In this document: positions 4,941 through 5,383 of the stretch, piece after piece | Layout: the number at the start of each line of letters is the position of its first letter | How positions within the stretch are numbered: the first letter of the stretch is position 1 | NCBI GenBank assembly: GCA_030836935.1 | Contig: JAUPMA010000155.1 | Coordinates: 1-5,383, forward strand | DNA: 5,383 bases | Direction of reading: 5' to 3' | Source of the DNA: Pseudomonadota bacterium | GTDB lineage: Bacteria; Pseudomonadota; Gammaproteobacteria; SZUA-229 | Position numbers and translations under genes: made by a program | Notes under the pieces: generated by a model | What the model was told of the DNA's origin: nothing | Seen by the model: only the letters and a program-made list of their open reading frames with translations | Database searches by the model: none

Positions 4941-5383
4941 ATTATGGCGCATTCCGGTTTTATTACTGACCCTGCTTGGCAGCCCCGCCATTTTCGCCAC
5001 CGGCATCGACTGGAACACATTGACCGCTGAACAGCAGAAAGTGTTGCAACCCTTCCAGCCGCAATGGGAACAGATGCCCGCTGAAAAGCAGCTGCGCCTG
5101 AGCAAGGGCGCTGAACGCTGGGCCGCCATGACACCGGAACAAAAACAGAATGCCCGGCAGCGTTTCCAGCAGTGGCGCGAACTGCCGCCGGAACAGCGTG
5201 AACTGCTGCGCGCACGATTTGAACAATTCAGGCAGATGTCGCCGGAAGAGCGTGCCGCCTTGCGCAAGAAACACGAATGGTTTCGTAACCTGCCGCCGGA
5301 ACAGCGCGAAAAAATGAAAAAACGCTGGCAGGATTCAACACCGGAACAACGTAACGAAATGCGTGAACGCATCCGTAACACCA
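4933..5383 (+). CDS. Exported DUF3106-type repeat protein, 5' part (3' end outside window)
   Basis: The frame runs from ATG 4933 to the window edge without a stop, giving 150 residues. The ribosome site GAGGTGA (4921-4927) is excellent, spaced 5 nt. Residues 1-22 form a signal peptide ending near IFA. The mature part is built of repeats of exactly 18 residues that begin L/M-x-[P/A]-E-[Q/K/E] at residues 30, 48, 66, 84, 102 and 120, each with an aromatic residue at repeat position 16 (W45, W63, W81, F99, F117) except the last unit, which is three residues shorter (W132) and leads into a seventh start at 135. The sequence is basic (27 Lys/Arg against 19 Asp/Glu in 23-150) and should be almost all helix. 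This matches the DUF3106 family as I remember it. The LTxEQ starts recall the LTxxQ motif of Spy, CpxP and ZraP, periplasmic stress proteins, but homology is not shown. Probably periplasmic; function unknown. Confidence 0.82.
   Translation, partial: MNKLWRIPVLLLTLLGSPAIFATGIDWNTLTAEQQKVLQPFQPQWEQMPAEKQLRLSKGAERWAAMTPEQKQNARQRFQQWRELPPEQRELLRARFEQFRQMSPEERAALRKKHEWFRNLPPEQREKMKKRWQDSTPEQRNEMRERIRNT

Overview
The window looks like chromosomal DNA of a proteobacterium, most likely a gammaproteobacterium. Reasons: a close HemN match to the enterobacterial protein, a cluster of small genes that resemble the gammaproteobacterial family I remember as DUF6316, a DUF3106-type gene, and a periplasmic c-type cytochrome operon. 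A betaproteobacterium cannot be excluded. Every gene is on the + strand and packing is tight: the largest gap is about 150 bp. I see no RNA gene, insertion sequence, CRISPR array or phage gene.

Layout. (1) Positions 1-846 are the 3' part of hemN (oxygen-independent coproporphyrinogen III dehydrogenase), followed by a gap with a perfect 10-bp inverted repeat. (2) Positions 930-1394 encode a stand-alone YbaK/ProX-type aminoacyl-tRNA deacylase. (3) Positions 1399-2168 hold three small paralogous genes of 63-66 codons with the shared core NG-x-WYF...R-x-G-x-Q-x-GP. (4) Positions 2297-3790 are a three-gene redox operon: an SHP-like monoheme cytochrome c (DUF1924 type), a DHC-type diheme cytochrome c, and a membrane cytochrome b561-like protein. 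The genes are 1 nt apart or overlap. (5) Positions 3855-5383 are a four-gene chain: an ECF sigma factor, a single-pass membrane protein that is probably its anti-sigma factor, a tiny acidic exported protein, and an exported basic DUF3106-type repeat protein that runs off the window end.

How they may work together. In the redox operon, electrons probably go from the quinone pool through cytochrome b to the diheme cytochrome and then to SHP. SHP has the conserved Asn expected as a displaceable heme ligand and so could bind O2 or NO in the periplasm. In the sigma module, the membrane protein probably holds the sigma factor inactive, and the two exported proteins are candidates for envelope sensing. 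The charges fit: an acidic periplasmic tail and an acidic small protein beside a basic repeat protein. The sigma gene starts only 64 bp after the cytochrome b stop with no obvious terminator between, so the two modules may be partly co-expressed. This link is inference.

The best candidates for undescribed biology are the triplicated WYF/GP small proteins and the sigma / membrane protein / acidic peptide / 18-residue-repeat protein module. The SHP-DHC-cytochrome b set is a known but little-studied system.
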